From Dolomedes plantarius (lineage: Eukaryota; Arthropoda; Arachnida; Araneae; Dolomedidae), in the NCBI GenBank assembly GCA_907164885.2, contig OU015490.1:205744481-205808480 (forward strand): a stretch of 64,000 nucleotides of DNA, read 5' to 3'. Shown piece after piece: positions 1 to 13,559 of this stretch. Every line of letters starts with the position of its first letter. Within the stretch, counting starts at the first letter, position 1. The position numbers and the translations under genes were made by a program. The notes under the pieces were generated by a model. The model had not been told where the DNA came from and did no database searches. It saw only the letters and a program-made list of their open reading frames with translations.

Positions 1-2085
1 TCGCTTGAAAAACTTATGTAAGTTCTTAAAAAATCTCCTCACACACACAATGTTTTTCCTACGGGCATGGGCTCTTTGTTTGATTGTGACACTATATGTA
101 TTTCTACTCATTTACACCATGCTCATGGTGTAACATGGTTTAACGATCTACTAGACCAAGAATAGAAACGCTTATGTTAACAATTTAACGATTGTCTACA
201 TCAGAGTAACCTAAGTAATATATGTGTGGTTAGCTGTCAGAAAAGGGTACGTAACCTCCACCATGGCAAAGATTTCTTAATACATTACCCTGCGCCATAC
301 TGACGCTCCTTTTATTTTACAGTAAAATTTACATTCTTTCTGTATTATGTTCGTCGGTCAGTATGCTTCAAACCTCGATTTAAAGGCTGTGCTCTCTAAA
401 AGTATAAATTGTCGGCAAGGTATATCTAGTGAAGGCACTGTTGGGCTTGCACTGAGCTACTTCTGATAGTGTAATTTCTACTCTGTCGGTTTCTTCCGTA
501 GTTTACTGGTTCAAATATCGTTACAAACATGGATGTTTATAGCTATTTAGATACGACGTTAATATTAGGTATCGGAATGGTAAGCCTTATAGCAAAAAAC
601 AAACAAACAACGAAATAACTCAATTTACTTCGTTACAGATTATACCTGTGGAAATTATAGTTAATGCAGAATTGGTTAAGAAAGAGTCCTTTTACTAATG
701 AAAAACATAGTGGTTTTGTGAGTTCGAAACAGCGTTTGTTTTGACACTCTTAATTTCTACTTTTGAACTTTTCGATCTCATTTCCCTTATGACTGGAGGA
801 AACAAAATCTACTCTTATTTGTTCATTTCACAATAGGGACATCTTTCCTTTGGTTGACTAGTCTGAGAAATGTAGCGCGTGTAAAACAGATGTAAGATTT
901 AAAAGGAAAACAAACAATGGTTGACTTGTAATTCGAAACCAGGTTATAGAGAAGTGTACGCTAACCCACCGAGTCGATCGAGTACCGTTAGCGAAGGGAA
1001 ACATAGCCCTGGTACAAGTTTGACCAATAGGAGCGAGGTGCGATCCAGCTAGTCCAGCTTTCTCCTCCAAGCAGAATCCATTGTAGTAAAGAGAGCGACT
1101 GTCCAGCTGTTACGAGAGAGCCACGAGGTACTGAATTTTATGTACCTTGTTATTCCGTGTCATTTGCTCACTAGATAGTGCTAATCGCACACAATAATGA
1201 TAGGAGAAATTATAATTAATATTAACATATATTACCATAGGTATATATCACTTAGAATTGTTGATAAGTAGTATTCAGCATATGATGTATAATGAAATGG
1301 CTAAGTGTCTAAGTGTGTATATATAGTATTATTATGTTTAATAAATTGATTTGTGTGTGTACATATGAGAAATCACTCTTAGTCATATAAATAAACATAC
1401 TACCACTAACATACGTTACCGTAACACTCCTTTTATATAATAACGATAAAAAGTAAATTTAAATGAATTGTTTTTAATAAAGTCTAGTGGACAATTAATG
1501 ATATTCGGACATAGCGCAGTAAAAAAAAATAAAACAAAAGCTTCATTTTATAGGAATAGTATAGATTTTCTCCTTCAGAATTTTTTCCCATCGAAAATTG
1601 TCTATCAGTAAGAATATCTGGCTATGATGAAGAATGATCTCTTTAAGTATTCTTCTCTTAAATATACTGGGCTACATAATACGAAAATCAATTCCCTAAA
1701 GTCGATAACAACCACAACAGCAGAAAAAATCCTTCTGTTCTACCTCTCTGGAATCCTCTAAGCCATGCTATAAAGACGTTTTAGACATTCCAAGAGAAGG
1801 ATAAGAAAGAATAAAAAAGCCTTTTAGTTTTTCTTTCTATTTCCCATCATTATTTCAGCTTAAATGCATTGCTTGGAGAAGAATATCGTCGTATATTTCC
1901 TATCAAACGAAATGCAAAAATGTAAAACTAAAAATCCAAAATGACGAAGACTGTGAGGATGTTACTTTTAATGCATTTATTTAATATATAAATTAAAATT
2001 TTAGTTGGTAGTATTTTATGACTAACTGCAGTTTTCTGTCTCTTATATCTTGGCAGATATTAAGTTCTATAATTTATCTTCAGCC
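1..2085. other. A+T-rich stretch without recognisable gene
   Basis: I see no convincing exon, transposase motif or long repeat here. The only open frame of note, about 70 codons on the minus strand near 858-1070, has no recognisable domain. Slightly G+C-richer sequence at 950-1130 is unexplained. It could be intron or intergenic DNA. Confidence 0.5.
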
Positions 2086-2165
2086 AGCCCATATAGTATA
2101 GTGGTTAGTGTCACTTATGAATTGCAGAACCGGTTTTCGGTTCTTCAATTTTCCCTAAACCAGGT
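2086..2165 (+). repeat. tRNA-derived SINE remnant
   Basis: The segment tagtatagtggttagtg at about 2092-2110 has the form of a tRNA A box (Asp/Glu-like), and a degenerate B box (ggttcttcaa) follows about 35 bases later. It lies in A+T-rich DNA with no folded acceptor stem, so I read it as the head of an old tRNA-derived SINE and not as a working tRNA gene. Body and tail are not recognisable. Confidence 0.4.
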
Positions 2166-3583
2166 ATTTGTGTACACCCGTATTTGAATATTTCATGAAC
2201 CACAAAACAGTTGTCCTAAATAATAATGAAGAGGATATATTAATTTATAATGTAAAAAAAAATGTTTATTGCATGCTCAAAAAATGTATTTCCTTTTAAG
2301 TTATTTTAATTATTGTTAATTCAAGGAAGTGGGTTCTAAAACCGGAAATTACCGAATAATCTGCGAATATTTTCTGATTTTAGTTTCAATTTCAGATAAA
2401 ATTAGATTAGAAATTCTTTAAAAACTAGATTGTATCATTTTATGTGCCAGCCGATCAGTTTTAAAAGTAGCCCAAAACGAACAATTGTAAAACAATCGCA
2501 CATCCTTTCCTTACGTAGTAATGTATTGCGCTAACACATATCTTTAATTACCATTGAGAATTTTAAGTTAAAATGTGTCACAATGTACTTTGTGACATCT
2601 GTGGTTTCACCTTGAAATCCAAGAGGAAAAATTACTCGACACAAAGTTAGACCTTAAAACGCTTATCAAGAACTTGATACACAATTATATATACGTATTG
2701 CAAATATTGGATAGCTTTATCTATATCTTTGACATCAAAGAGACCTCGGGTGCCCAGGGCAGCTATCAGTTCTTTCAGAGGATGGAGAGATTCGCCTTTC
2801 GTCACATTCTGCTCCTTAGGGTAGTTTTTTCTAGATAGTCTATACTTCTTTCTCTCCAGTGGTATTTTAGAAGACGAAAAAATGCAATACCAAGCGGCTG
2901 GAGGAGGTGGGTCGACTTTGTGGGTTATTTTGTGACAGTGTCAATATGTCTCAAAGTAACCCCGTCACCTTTCGATATTTAGGTTATGTTCTCATACCTC
3001 TCGGAAGTATCACGACACAAAAGTTATATTTCTCCACAATCTAACCAATATATTGACAATAAAAAATAATTACATGTGGTAGTTGGTTGTGTTATGTAGG
3101 TAAAATACACTTAATAATTAAGATTATAGGATATAATTAATAAATAACGCGCGTAGTAATGTCTGTCTTGAAATATATTTGCATTGCTAAAACTCTGTAA
3201 GCCTCCACTCAACTTATTCCAACTAGCGGCGATCCAATTTTTTAACTGCTTGATTATTACTGAAGATTATTAGAAAAAGATGAACAAATTTTTTGATAAT
3301 GGGAGGTAGCATGAGAGTATATTAAAATATTGGATCACGGCAAGCACTAATTTTTGATTCCTTAACTTTACTAATAATTTATAATTGACTAACTTTACTA
3401 ATAATTTATAATAACTAAATATGAGTGTGACATTTATGTGTAAATTATTCTTTAGTTTGTAAAAAGTGGCTGGTATATATAATAGTTTCGTGTGGCTAGT
3501 GATTAAATAATCAACATTAAATATTAAGTTTTAATGAATAATATTTTGTTTTTTCTTATAAGAAATTTTCGTACCCTATTCAA
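2166..3583. other. A+T-rich stretch, nothing recognised
   Basis: No coding signal or element ends recognised. A 29-base direct duplication (aactttactaataatttata and following bases) lies at about 3363-3415. Confidence 0.5.
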
Positions 3584-4025
3584 TTGCCCATGTTTAGAGC
3601 TGGGTGGGTAAGGCAATGTAAATCTATCCACAAGATCATCGCCGAGCATGATCCACAAATTTCAGACTGCTCCACAAGAGTTAAAATTATAGCATTAACG
3701 AAGATAAAAGGTCAACATACAATTGTATTTAACATCAAATATGTTAAATCACCTCTCACAAGATTTTGTGGATGGATCTACAATCCTAAATCTCCGGCGC
3801 CGAGCAAATCTCCTTTCTTACCATCTTGCGAGAGGACGACTACAAAATGGGTGAATTGCCCTTATTGGGGGGATGATTTTTTTTTGGAAGTGAGGGGTTG
3901 GGGCTGGACCGGACAGAGAGACCCTAGGCCGTTGGTGCGAGCAGCTTGCCTCAGATGTATCCGAGATGAAAAGAAGAGATCTCCTTGCGACATGGCTTGC
4001 CCTCGTCTACAACCTTGCCCTCATA
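3584..4025 (+). other. Unidentified open frame ending at the CXC element
   Basis: A plus-strand frame starts at 3584 and is open up to the element boundary at 4025, then runs on into the terminal repeat to 4141. The unique part codes about 147 residues with scattered Cys and Trp and locally higher G+C (3780-4020). I recognise no domain. Removing the element and one TA copy lets the frame continue in register from 8186 to about 8331, so the host sequence may have held one longer frame before insertion. That join has a lysine/phenylalanine-rich, low-complexity end and may mean nothing. It could be an exon, an older repeat or chance. Confidence 0.2.
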
Positions 4026-4613
4026 GCCCAGTCAAAATAGGTTTTATGGCTAAAAAAAATATGAAAGTTTTGAAAATTGGTGGAGATGTTTGTTTAGGCA
4101 TGCTAATGAACATACTAAAAGTCCCCACCGATCAGACTTGAGCTTTCGCCGCCATCTTGGAAAATGTGGACACATTTTTGGTTTTTTGGAAATAACTTTA
4201 AAAATATTGATTTTATAGAAAATAATTAAATGCAAAAATTAAACAGCATTAAATTATGAACAAAAAACATTCATAACATTCTTTTATATGTCTAACAGGA
4301 ACAAAGATAATTGACTTTGAAAAGAGCGCACTATCACACCTGTGACGCGCAAGCGCGGTTCGCCATCGCGGTGGGGGGAAGTACCCGCGCATGTGCATAC
4401 CATAATTAGCTAAATTAGTTTTACACTAAATGGGAAGGTTTTTTGTATTTTTTCAAATAACTAGGGAAATATTAACTTTACGTAAAAAAAGTTTATTTCA
4501 AAAATTAAAAAACATTAAATTATGTACAAAAACGGTTTTATACATATTTGTCGTAAACCTAACAGGAACGAAGATATTGACTATAAAATGCGCGTTGATA
4601 ATGGAGGTAGCTT
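4026..4613 (+). repeat. Left terminal inverted repeat of the CXC element
   Basis: Matches the reverse complement of 7586-8183 throughout, with small indels; the longest difference is an extra 14-15 bases in the right copy just inside its tip. Homology stops at ggaggtagctt. It contains two related modules, each with a taacaggaac-aagata-ttgact core (about 4298-4321 and 4560-4582). Confidence 0.85.
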
Positions 4614-4812
4614 TAAAGTCTCGTTGCAGGCGCTCTTCTTTGAATATCTAACCTCTCCCACATTTCGGCATTCTTTAAACACAAGAAAATAGACATAACG
4701 TTTTTGGCTATGTAGATAATTAATCATTATTAATTTTATACATGAATGTAGTAAACTTGGGGGTATTCACTATCAGATTTCCATTGCGAAAAATTGTTCA
4801 AGCTTACCTACT

Positions 4813-7348
4813 TCAGGATTTACGTACTTTTTTCGGTACGGGATTCTCCCCTTCGTCAGGCATGTATAGATCGTCTATGGATCCGCTAGCATCGGCCCTT
4901 TCATCAACTTCTTTCATTCTATCGTCATCATCAACAGCGGTGATGCCATTCTGACATACCCCTTTGCAATTATTGCAGGCCGTTGTGCAGTTGATGTCTG
5001 CTTTCCGACATCCGCATCTTACTCCATTGTCAGTCTTACAGTTGCAAAACACCATGTTTAATACGGAATCGGGAGCTACTGCATCCATAGTTGTGATGGG
5101 CACAAGAATTTTCTCTTGACGCTTCCAGCCCCACAGGCAGTTGGGTCTTTCTTTTTCAGGTGCTCCAAAGTCTTCCTCATTTTAATTTCGATGGTTCGTA
5201 TTTGAGTGTGTGCGTTTAAGGTTTCTTGCGATGGTAGTTCAGTAGCAAAATCTCGAAACAACTCACGGAGATTTTTACATTCCAAATCCGATATGTCTAT
5301 GCCGTCAAAAATTATTTTTGCTAAAGCTGTTTGGGTCAATAAATGAGCTCGGACTGCCCTAGCATATGCATGGCCAGGCAACATTTTTTCTACTGACGAA
5401 GGTGCATAAATCAAAGTTAGTATTTCTTTCAACCCACTTCCAGCCATTATGTACCCAATGCAGCCTAAGAATGACATTAAAAGATGGAATCCAAGCTTCA
5501 CAATACAACTTGATAATAATGGATTGGATGTTGTTGCGACTATCTCTTGAGCTTTAATATACAGTGGTTGGTCAAACGTGAGTATGCAAGACTTTTGGTG
5601 CATTTTAACACACTGCTGGGCAGCAAATTTCAGCTCAGGGAAAATGGTGTCATACTTGCTTCGTGGTAAATTAACAAAAGGAAGGGGTATTACTTTGGTC
5701 TTTTCACAAGGCTGGTTTCTGGTTATATAATGGAAAAATCCTTTCCATTCAGGTATCTGTGGAAGACCTAACCACTTAGCACATATCCAGGAGATATTAG
5801 ATGGTTTAGGCAGTGGTAAATCTTCCGCTAAAGGATTTAATACATTGAAATCTTCGATAGTAATTGTTTGTAACCCAGGCCCTCGAAAATTTTCAAACGT
5901 TTCTAGAGGAACGATTCCCATTTTGCCTACGGTCGATGCGGATGTAAGTTCGGTTAATTTTTTTATCTTCGTCCCGGGTTCCACTGCTGACGCTGGAGTA
6001 AAACAAGCAATGCCCCCCATGCTATGAAACGTATTCAGGCCATCGATTGTCGACACATTGAAATCTGCATTGTCAAATACGAATTGGTAGAATGATCCCT
6101 CGCGCATTTGGGGTTGCGGATGATTTATGGCTGACATCTCAAGTGTTTGGGCTTCATAGTAAGAATAACAAAATCCCAAATTCGAGAGCATTGTTATTAA
6201 ATTCTTGGAACAGAACTTTTTGTACAAAAATAAATCAAGACCATTGAGCAGAGGAGACATAAATGATCGTGGCCTTAGCGCTGATATAATGACGTGAGCT
6301 ATTGAAGTGACTTTCCCCCCCCCTTTTTTTTAATAATCAAGTGCTCCAAAAAAGATTTTGGGCTTTCTGGAATTCCCTTGTTCACATCTCTGAAAAAATT
6401 ATCACTTGGAGGGTAGCAATGAGTGTCATAAACTGGTGTCTGGATATCTTCTTTTATTATGGCTGCAGCAGTTTGTACTATTCGTAGACGCTCCTCACGA
6501 TCATTTCGTATCCTTTTGTCGTACCAAGAGTCTTATAAGACTTTCATTCCAGTATTACGTAAACATATGACAGTTACTTTTTTGGAGTTTGAAGCAAAAA
6601 TAATGCCATCCCCGTATTTTTGTTTCAACTTATTTCTCAAAGTGATGTCGTCTGGAACTAGCCCTGTAATTTGAGATTTGAGTTCGGGTAGTGAGAATTG
6701 ACAGTAGTCATTATTATCAAGGAAGAAGGATATTTCGCCTACAGCTGCTGAGGCGTAATCCGACTCAGGCCGCCCTCTCTTTCTGATTGGTGCAGTGTGT
6801 AGAAAAAAAGTCATGAAGTAATCTTGGTGATAAATCGCATCAGCTGCAACTAAATCAGTAGCGTTTATTATACGACAACTGAACTTCCTCTCCCCACTGG
6901 TCATGTCTATTCTCTGCAGCTTCAAAACTTTGTGTTTCATTTCGAGACTCCAAATTTCGTATATACTTCTTCGTCTGTCAGTTGGTTTTTTCTTTTGTCT
7001 TGCTTTGAATTCTTCGTCTATCACTGCCGTACAAAAGAAACATTTTGTTCGAAAATCGAACTGAGGTAAAAAAGATCTTAAACTTACCGCGCTCTCTTCA
7101 CTTTGGGATGTTGACGCGATTTCTGCATTTCTTTTTGAATCAACTTTTATATTTCTTGGTCTGGTGTAATTTATCCGACACAACGAATGAACCGAAACAG
7201 ATTTTAAATGTTCCAACTGTTCATGCTTATTGTCTTTTCTTTGGACATTAGCTCTCTTTAAAGCGTCGATCCCCTTTTCTCCTACATTCACGAAATCATC
7301 ATTTGACATTAATTTTTTACTTATAAAACATAGTTCCGTATCAGCCAT
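4813..7348 (-). pseudogene. Broken TSO1-like CXC-domain protein gene of the element
   Basis: The minus-strand frames 7348-6533, 6260-5076 and 5103-4813 are successive parts of one intronless gene of about 845 codons. The N-terminal part starts MADTELCF and has paired-cysteine, zinc-finger-like positions (CFIS where I would expect CFIC, then CFFC near residue 105). The middle holds VFDNADFNVS, ILTFDQPLY, and GFHLLMSFLG followed by GSGLKEI. The C-terminal part is cysteine-rich (CNCK, CGCRK, CTTACNNCKG, CQNG), like a TSO1/tesmin CXC domain. Breaks: an in-frame TAA at 6533-6535 with good coding on either side, a one-base shift at an A8G9 run (6315-6331), and another shift near 5103-5130. The acidic residues of the middle block could be a DDE-type triad, which would make this the transposase; that is inference. 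Family membership is by recognition, not search. Confidence 0.8.
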
Positions 7349-7419
7349 TGTTCACAGACGTACACGGAACGGTGACTAACTATTAACTGGCTAGGAAAAT
7401 ACTAGGGTAAGACCGATTT

Positions 7420-7548
7420 GGCGCCTTACGGTATACACATGCACGTGTCTTCCAGCCATCGCGATGGGCACCCACGCATGCGCGTCCCTGGTGTAATAGT
7501 GCGCTCTTTCCAAAGTCAATTATCTTTGGTCGTGTTAGACTTAAAAAA
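7420..7548. repeat. Extra copy of the subterminal module inside the right end
   Basis: The stretch with gtatacacatgcacgtgt, ccatcgcgatggg, gcgcgtc and gtgcgctctttccaaagtca repeats, in the same orientation, the module at about 7800-7910 in the right terminal repeat. The right side therefore carries one more module than the left. It lies directly upstream of the gene start at 7348, so it could act as promoter or as a binding site for the element's protein. Confidence 0.65.
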
Positions 7549-7585
7549 AATATAATATATGTTTTTTTTGCATTGTTTTTTGTAG

Positions 7586-8183
7586 AAGCTACCTCCATTA
7601 TCAACGCGCATTTTATAGTCAATATCTTCGTTCTTGTTAGGTTTACGACAAAAATGTATAAAATCGTTTTTGTACATAATTTAATGTTTTTTAATTTTTG
7701 AAATAAACTTTTTCTACGTAAAGTTAATATTTCCCTAGTTATTTGAAAAAATACAAAAAACCTTCTTATTTAGTTTAAAACTAATTTGGCTAATTATGGT
7801 ATGCACATGCGCGGGTATCTCCCCCCACCGCGATGGGAAACTGCGCTTGAGCGTCTCAGTTGTGATAGTGCGCTCTTTTCAAAGTCAATTATCTTTGTTC
7901 CTGTTAGACATATAAAAAAATGCTATGAATGATTTTTGTTCATAATTTAATGCTCTTTAATTTTTGTATTTAATTATTTTTTATAAAATCAATATTTTTA
8001 AAGATATTTCTAAAAAACCAAAAAAGTGTACACATTTTACAAGATGGCGGCGAAAGCTCAAGTCTGATCGGTGGGGACTTTTAGTATGTTCATTAGCATG
8101 CCTAAACAAACATCTCCACCAAATTTCAAAACTTTCATATTTTTTTTAGCCATTCGTCAAAATCGGGTCTATTTTGACTGGGG
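7586..8183 (-). repeat. Right terminal inverted repeat of the CXC element
   Basis: Reverse-complement partner of 4026-4613. It ends attttgactgggg before TA. It carries the module cores near 7625-7645 and 7875-7900. Confidence 0.85.
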
Positions 8184-8185
8184 TA

Positions 8186-10860
<2,675 letters not shown>

Positions 10861-11099
10861 CTTAAAATAATATATAATACTATAATATAAACGTTCACGT
10901 AAATTTGGAGCCGATCGACTATATTAACATTCCATTTATTTCATTGTACATGGTGTTTTACTTGCCTGAGTTAAAAGAAATTATTTGTTATTCGTTTAAA
11001 AAAAAACATCTTCTCCAATGCAGTAGACAGTTACTTATCCTCTGGACATTATCCTTACCGTCATATGACACTGCTGCATTGCTAGCCACTTTTCTGGGA

Positions 11100-11467
11100 G
11101 CACCGTATAGGTAGACCAGCATTACCACCCTATGTGCCGGTCCCGTAATTTTGAACCGAGTCAAGTGACGAGACCGGACCTCTAGGGGTAAATTTAAGAA
11201 CTTGGAGTACATTGCAGCCACGACAGATTTTACGTGCACCAGATATTTCGTGTAAAATTTGAAATTTATTCAGGAGAATAGGTTGTGTCTTGTATGCAAT
11301 GTGCCCTGTGACGCCCCGATAATGTAACCGGGTAATGATGTTCACCGGACCATCTCATGGTGATCTCTGACAACAAATAAAATCCTACCGAATTGTTGCC
11401 ACATCTCAAGCCACTCTGTCTCCCTACCAGTGACCTTCAAAAATCTGGGAATCCATTCTGCACCCTG
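11100..11467 (-). mobile_element. End fragment of a DUF4817-type DNA element
   Basis: On the minus strand it begins cagggtgcag just inside TA (11468-11469), like the element end at 32927. The next ~150 bases share the pattern gtggcaacaattcgg, ttgtcagagatcac and atggtccggtga with 32780-32900, so the two ends belong to one family. Further in, 11115-11245 matches 50138-50270 (ccggtcccgtaatttt, gaaccgagtca, gacgagacc). No transposase motif remains. The far end is not identified. Confidence 0.5.
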
Positions 11468-11728
11468 TACATAGAAAAGTAAAATTTTTAGTTTAAAAAA
11501 AAGTAGAAGAGAAAAACAAATTCCAGTTTTACTAGATTTTAAGTTTTTTTGCGATAACATTTTTTCAGGAAATTTTGAACTTAATTTAGAATATGTTCCC
11601 AACCACTAATATTAATTTTTCTGAGAATCCTAATAAAGAGACACGATAAGTAAAGTTTGAGATTTCATCTTCAAAAATTGAGAGGAAAGTTTAAAAAAAA
11701 TCAATTTATAATAACTTTATCACACTTT

Positions 11729-11818
11729 AGTCTGACTACCTTATAAAATAAACTGTAACCACACTTAATATGTAATATTTATGTAATCACGCGTTATTAT
11801 GCAATTTAAGTATATTTA
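11729..11818. repeat. Segment shared with the Tigger relic
   Basis: About 85 bases (gactaccttataaaataaac through cacgcgttattatgcaattt) are almost identical to 13408-13490 inside the Tigger-like element, in the same orientation. It is a detached piece of the same family or a later local copy. Confidence 0.7.
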
Positions 11819-12843
11819 TCCCCTTTTGGTATACTTCAGAATGTCACGGCAAGTCAGTTAGGTCAAGTTTTACTACAAAACTTATGGAGTGGAATAGTTG
11901 TTTGAGACGTTTCTGTGTATTATCTTTTCTTAACAACCTCTATGATGGATGGAATAAAGAAAAAGTTTCTTCTTCGTAAGAATTAACTTGCAGTAACTCC
12001 TGTTGATTATATAAGTCAGTGTAATGGTTAACCTATATAATAAACAAAATGTGTATCATAAGAAAAGTAGAATTCTCAACTTTTGCTATTCTCAGTAAGT
12101 ATCGCTAACGTTTTAATGCGTTTCTTTGACAACTGGAATAAAAGGTAATTTAATGATTAACGGTATAGATTTTATTGCATATAGTCGCGAGTGTAATTTC
12201 TATTGTGATAGAAAGAAAAACCTTACAATGTTTTTTATAGCTGGACTGTTTTTAAGTAAATTCTGTTGTAGAAAATAAACTTTTCTTAGTGTTTTAGAAA
12301 TCTCAAACTAAAATCAGGTAGAATTATTAATGTTAAAATGCATGAAAATGTATTACAAAATTACGTCTAGATTTTAAATCATTTCGAGTAATTTGATAAA
12401 AAGAAAACTTTGAAATGTATTTTTTAGTTGAACTGTTTTTAAGGAATTTTGGTCATAAAAAATAAAATTTCTTAGTGTATAAAAAAAGCCACAATTATCA
12501 TTTAAAACTTTCATAATGTATCGAAAAATTAGAGTTTTTTACAAAAATGTGATTTGACCATTGTGAGCCTGTTGTCTTGCATACCATCAAGGTCTCAAGA
12601 AACGCGTTATTATACTATTTAAGTTTATATAAAATTCTACAGCTTCTAACTATTTCGATTTGTTTAGCCCTTGTGTCAAAAAGATGATCATTTTGCTCTT
12701 GAAACAATCAACCAACCAACAACATTGTAAAATACTTTGAAAAATTGAATTTTCAGAATTCAGTCCTCTTCGTAATGAAAGTAGTCCTGTTACAAAAATG
12801 TGCCAAAGTTTTTTTTTCCGATTTAATGTGTAGTATTTCAGTA
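11819..12843. other. A+T-rich DNA with a weak local duplication
   Basis: No gene seen. About 12230-12305 and 12415-12485 are diverged direct copies (gctggactgtttttaag against gttgaactgtttttaag, then cttagtgt). The function is unknown. Confidence 0.4.
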
Positions 12844-13559
12844 CAGTAGAGTCCCAATAATCCAAAATTCGGTAATCCAAAAGTCCGCTTAATCCGAAAC
12901 CAAAAGTCAAAAAGAACAAAGGTTACAATAAAACCACAGTGATACTAAAAAATATAAAGTATGTTTCTGAAAATCACAAGAAAACTGAAATTTGGACAAT
13001 GTACTGAACTAATTATTACTGAACTTCACTGGTTTAAAAACAATCTGTTAAAATTTTTTTGTCGAAAAGAAGAATACCCCTCCCTTGAAGCCAAATTACG
13101 CCAACGCGTAAGAAAAATGGTGCCTGCTTTGGTCGCAGTGGAGTGTTTTTCTACGTAGCATAGCACTACATCACATGCAGCCGCGGCGTCTGAATGGGAA
13201 ACCCTCTGCTCGCTGTCATCGTCTGCTTCACCTTCACTTTCGTCTGACACGTTGACAGGTTCTTTCAAAACCATTTCAACAATCTACTGATGGTCTAAAA
13301 TCTTACACTCTACTGAACGAACAACTTACACTCTACTGTACTGTACTAGGCAGTGTTCCGCTCTCTTATCACCCATTTCTTCCCGAGATTTGGTAATGTT
13401 TGAGACTGACTACCTTATAAAATAAACTGTAACTACAATTAATATGTAATATTTATGTAAACACGCGTTATTATGCAATTTAAGTATATTTTAAAGATGA
13501 TTTCGCTTAATCCGAAAAGGGACTGGTCCCAATCAATTCGGATTATCGAGACTCTACTT
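12844..13559 (-). mobile_element. Tigger/pogo-like deletion derivative
   Basis: The ends are cagtagagtcccaataatcc at 12844 and, on the other strand, aagtagagtctcgataatcc at 13559. These are typical Tigger termini, each next to TA (12842-12843 and 13560-13561). At 716 bp it is far shorter than an autonomous copy. Only the C-terminal part of the transposase survives, on the minus strand. Confidence 0.85.
13026..13274 (-). pseudogene. C-terminal fragment of Tigger/jerky-like transposase
   Basis: About 82 residues with the order expected of the jerky/Tigger C-terminus: an acidic stretch, SHSDAAAACDVVLCYVEKHS, then TRWRNLASREGYSSFRQKN and a terminal helix. The helix-turn-helix and DDE catalytic regions are absent, because the element's 5' end follows about 130 bases beyond a foreign-looking A+T-rich stretch. 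It cannot make an active enzyme. Recognition is by family memory. Confidence 0.75.

Larger units (their letters stand above)
4026..8183 (-). mobile_element. CXC-protein DNA element with long TIRs and TA duplication
   Basis: A complete 4158-bp element. Its ends read gcccagtcaaaatag at 4026 and, on the other strand, ccccagtcaaaatag at 8183. The inverted repeats run inward for about 588 bp (4026-4613) and 598 bp (7586-8183) and look about 90% identical by eye. TA flanks both sides (4024-4025 and 8184-8185), as expected of a cut-and-paste element with a TA target duplication. Between the repeats lies one minus-strand gene (7348 to 4813), now broken. TA duplication would fit Tc1/mariner-like integration, but long repeats and a CXC-domain protein do not fit a standard mariner. 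I do not know a named superfamily for it. Confidence 0.85.

Noticed and set aside
858..1070. 70-codon minus-strand frame
   Set aside because: No domain, no splice or promoter support, ordinary composition for chance.
4050..4235. 61-codon frame in the left terminal repeat and its twin at 7964-8149
   Set aside because: The peptides match only because the DNA is an inverted repeat. They end in runs typical of noncoding A+T-rich DNA.
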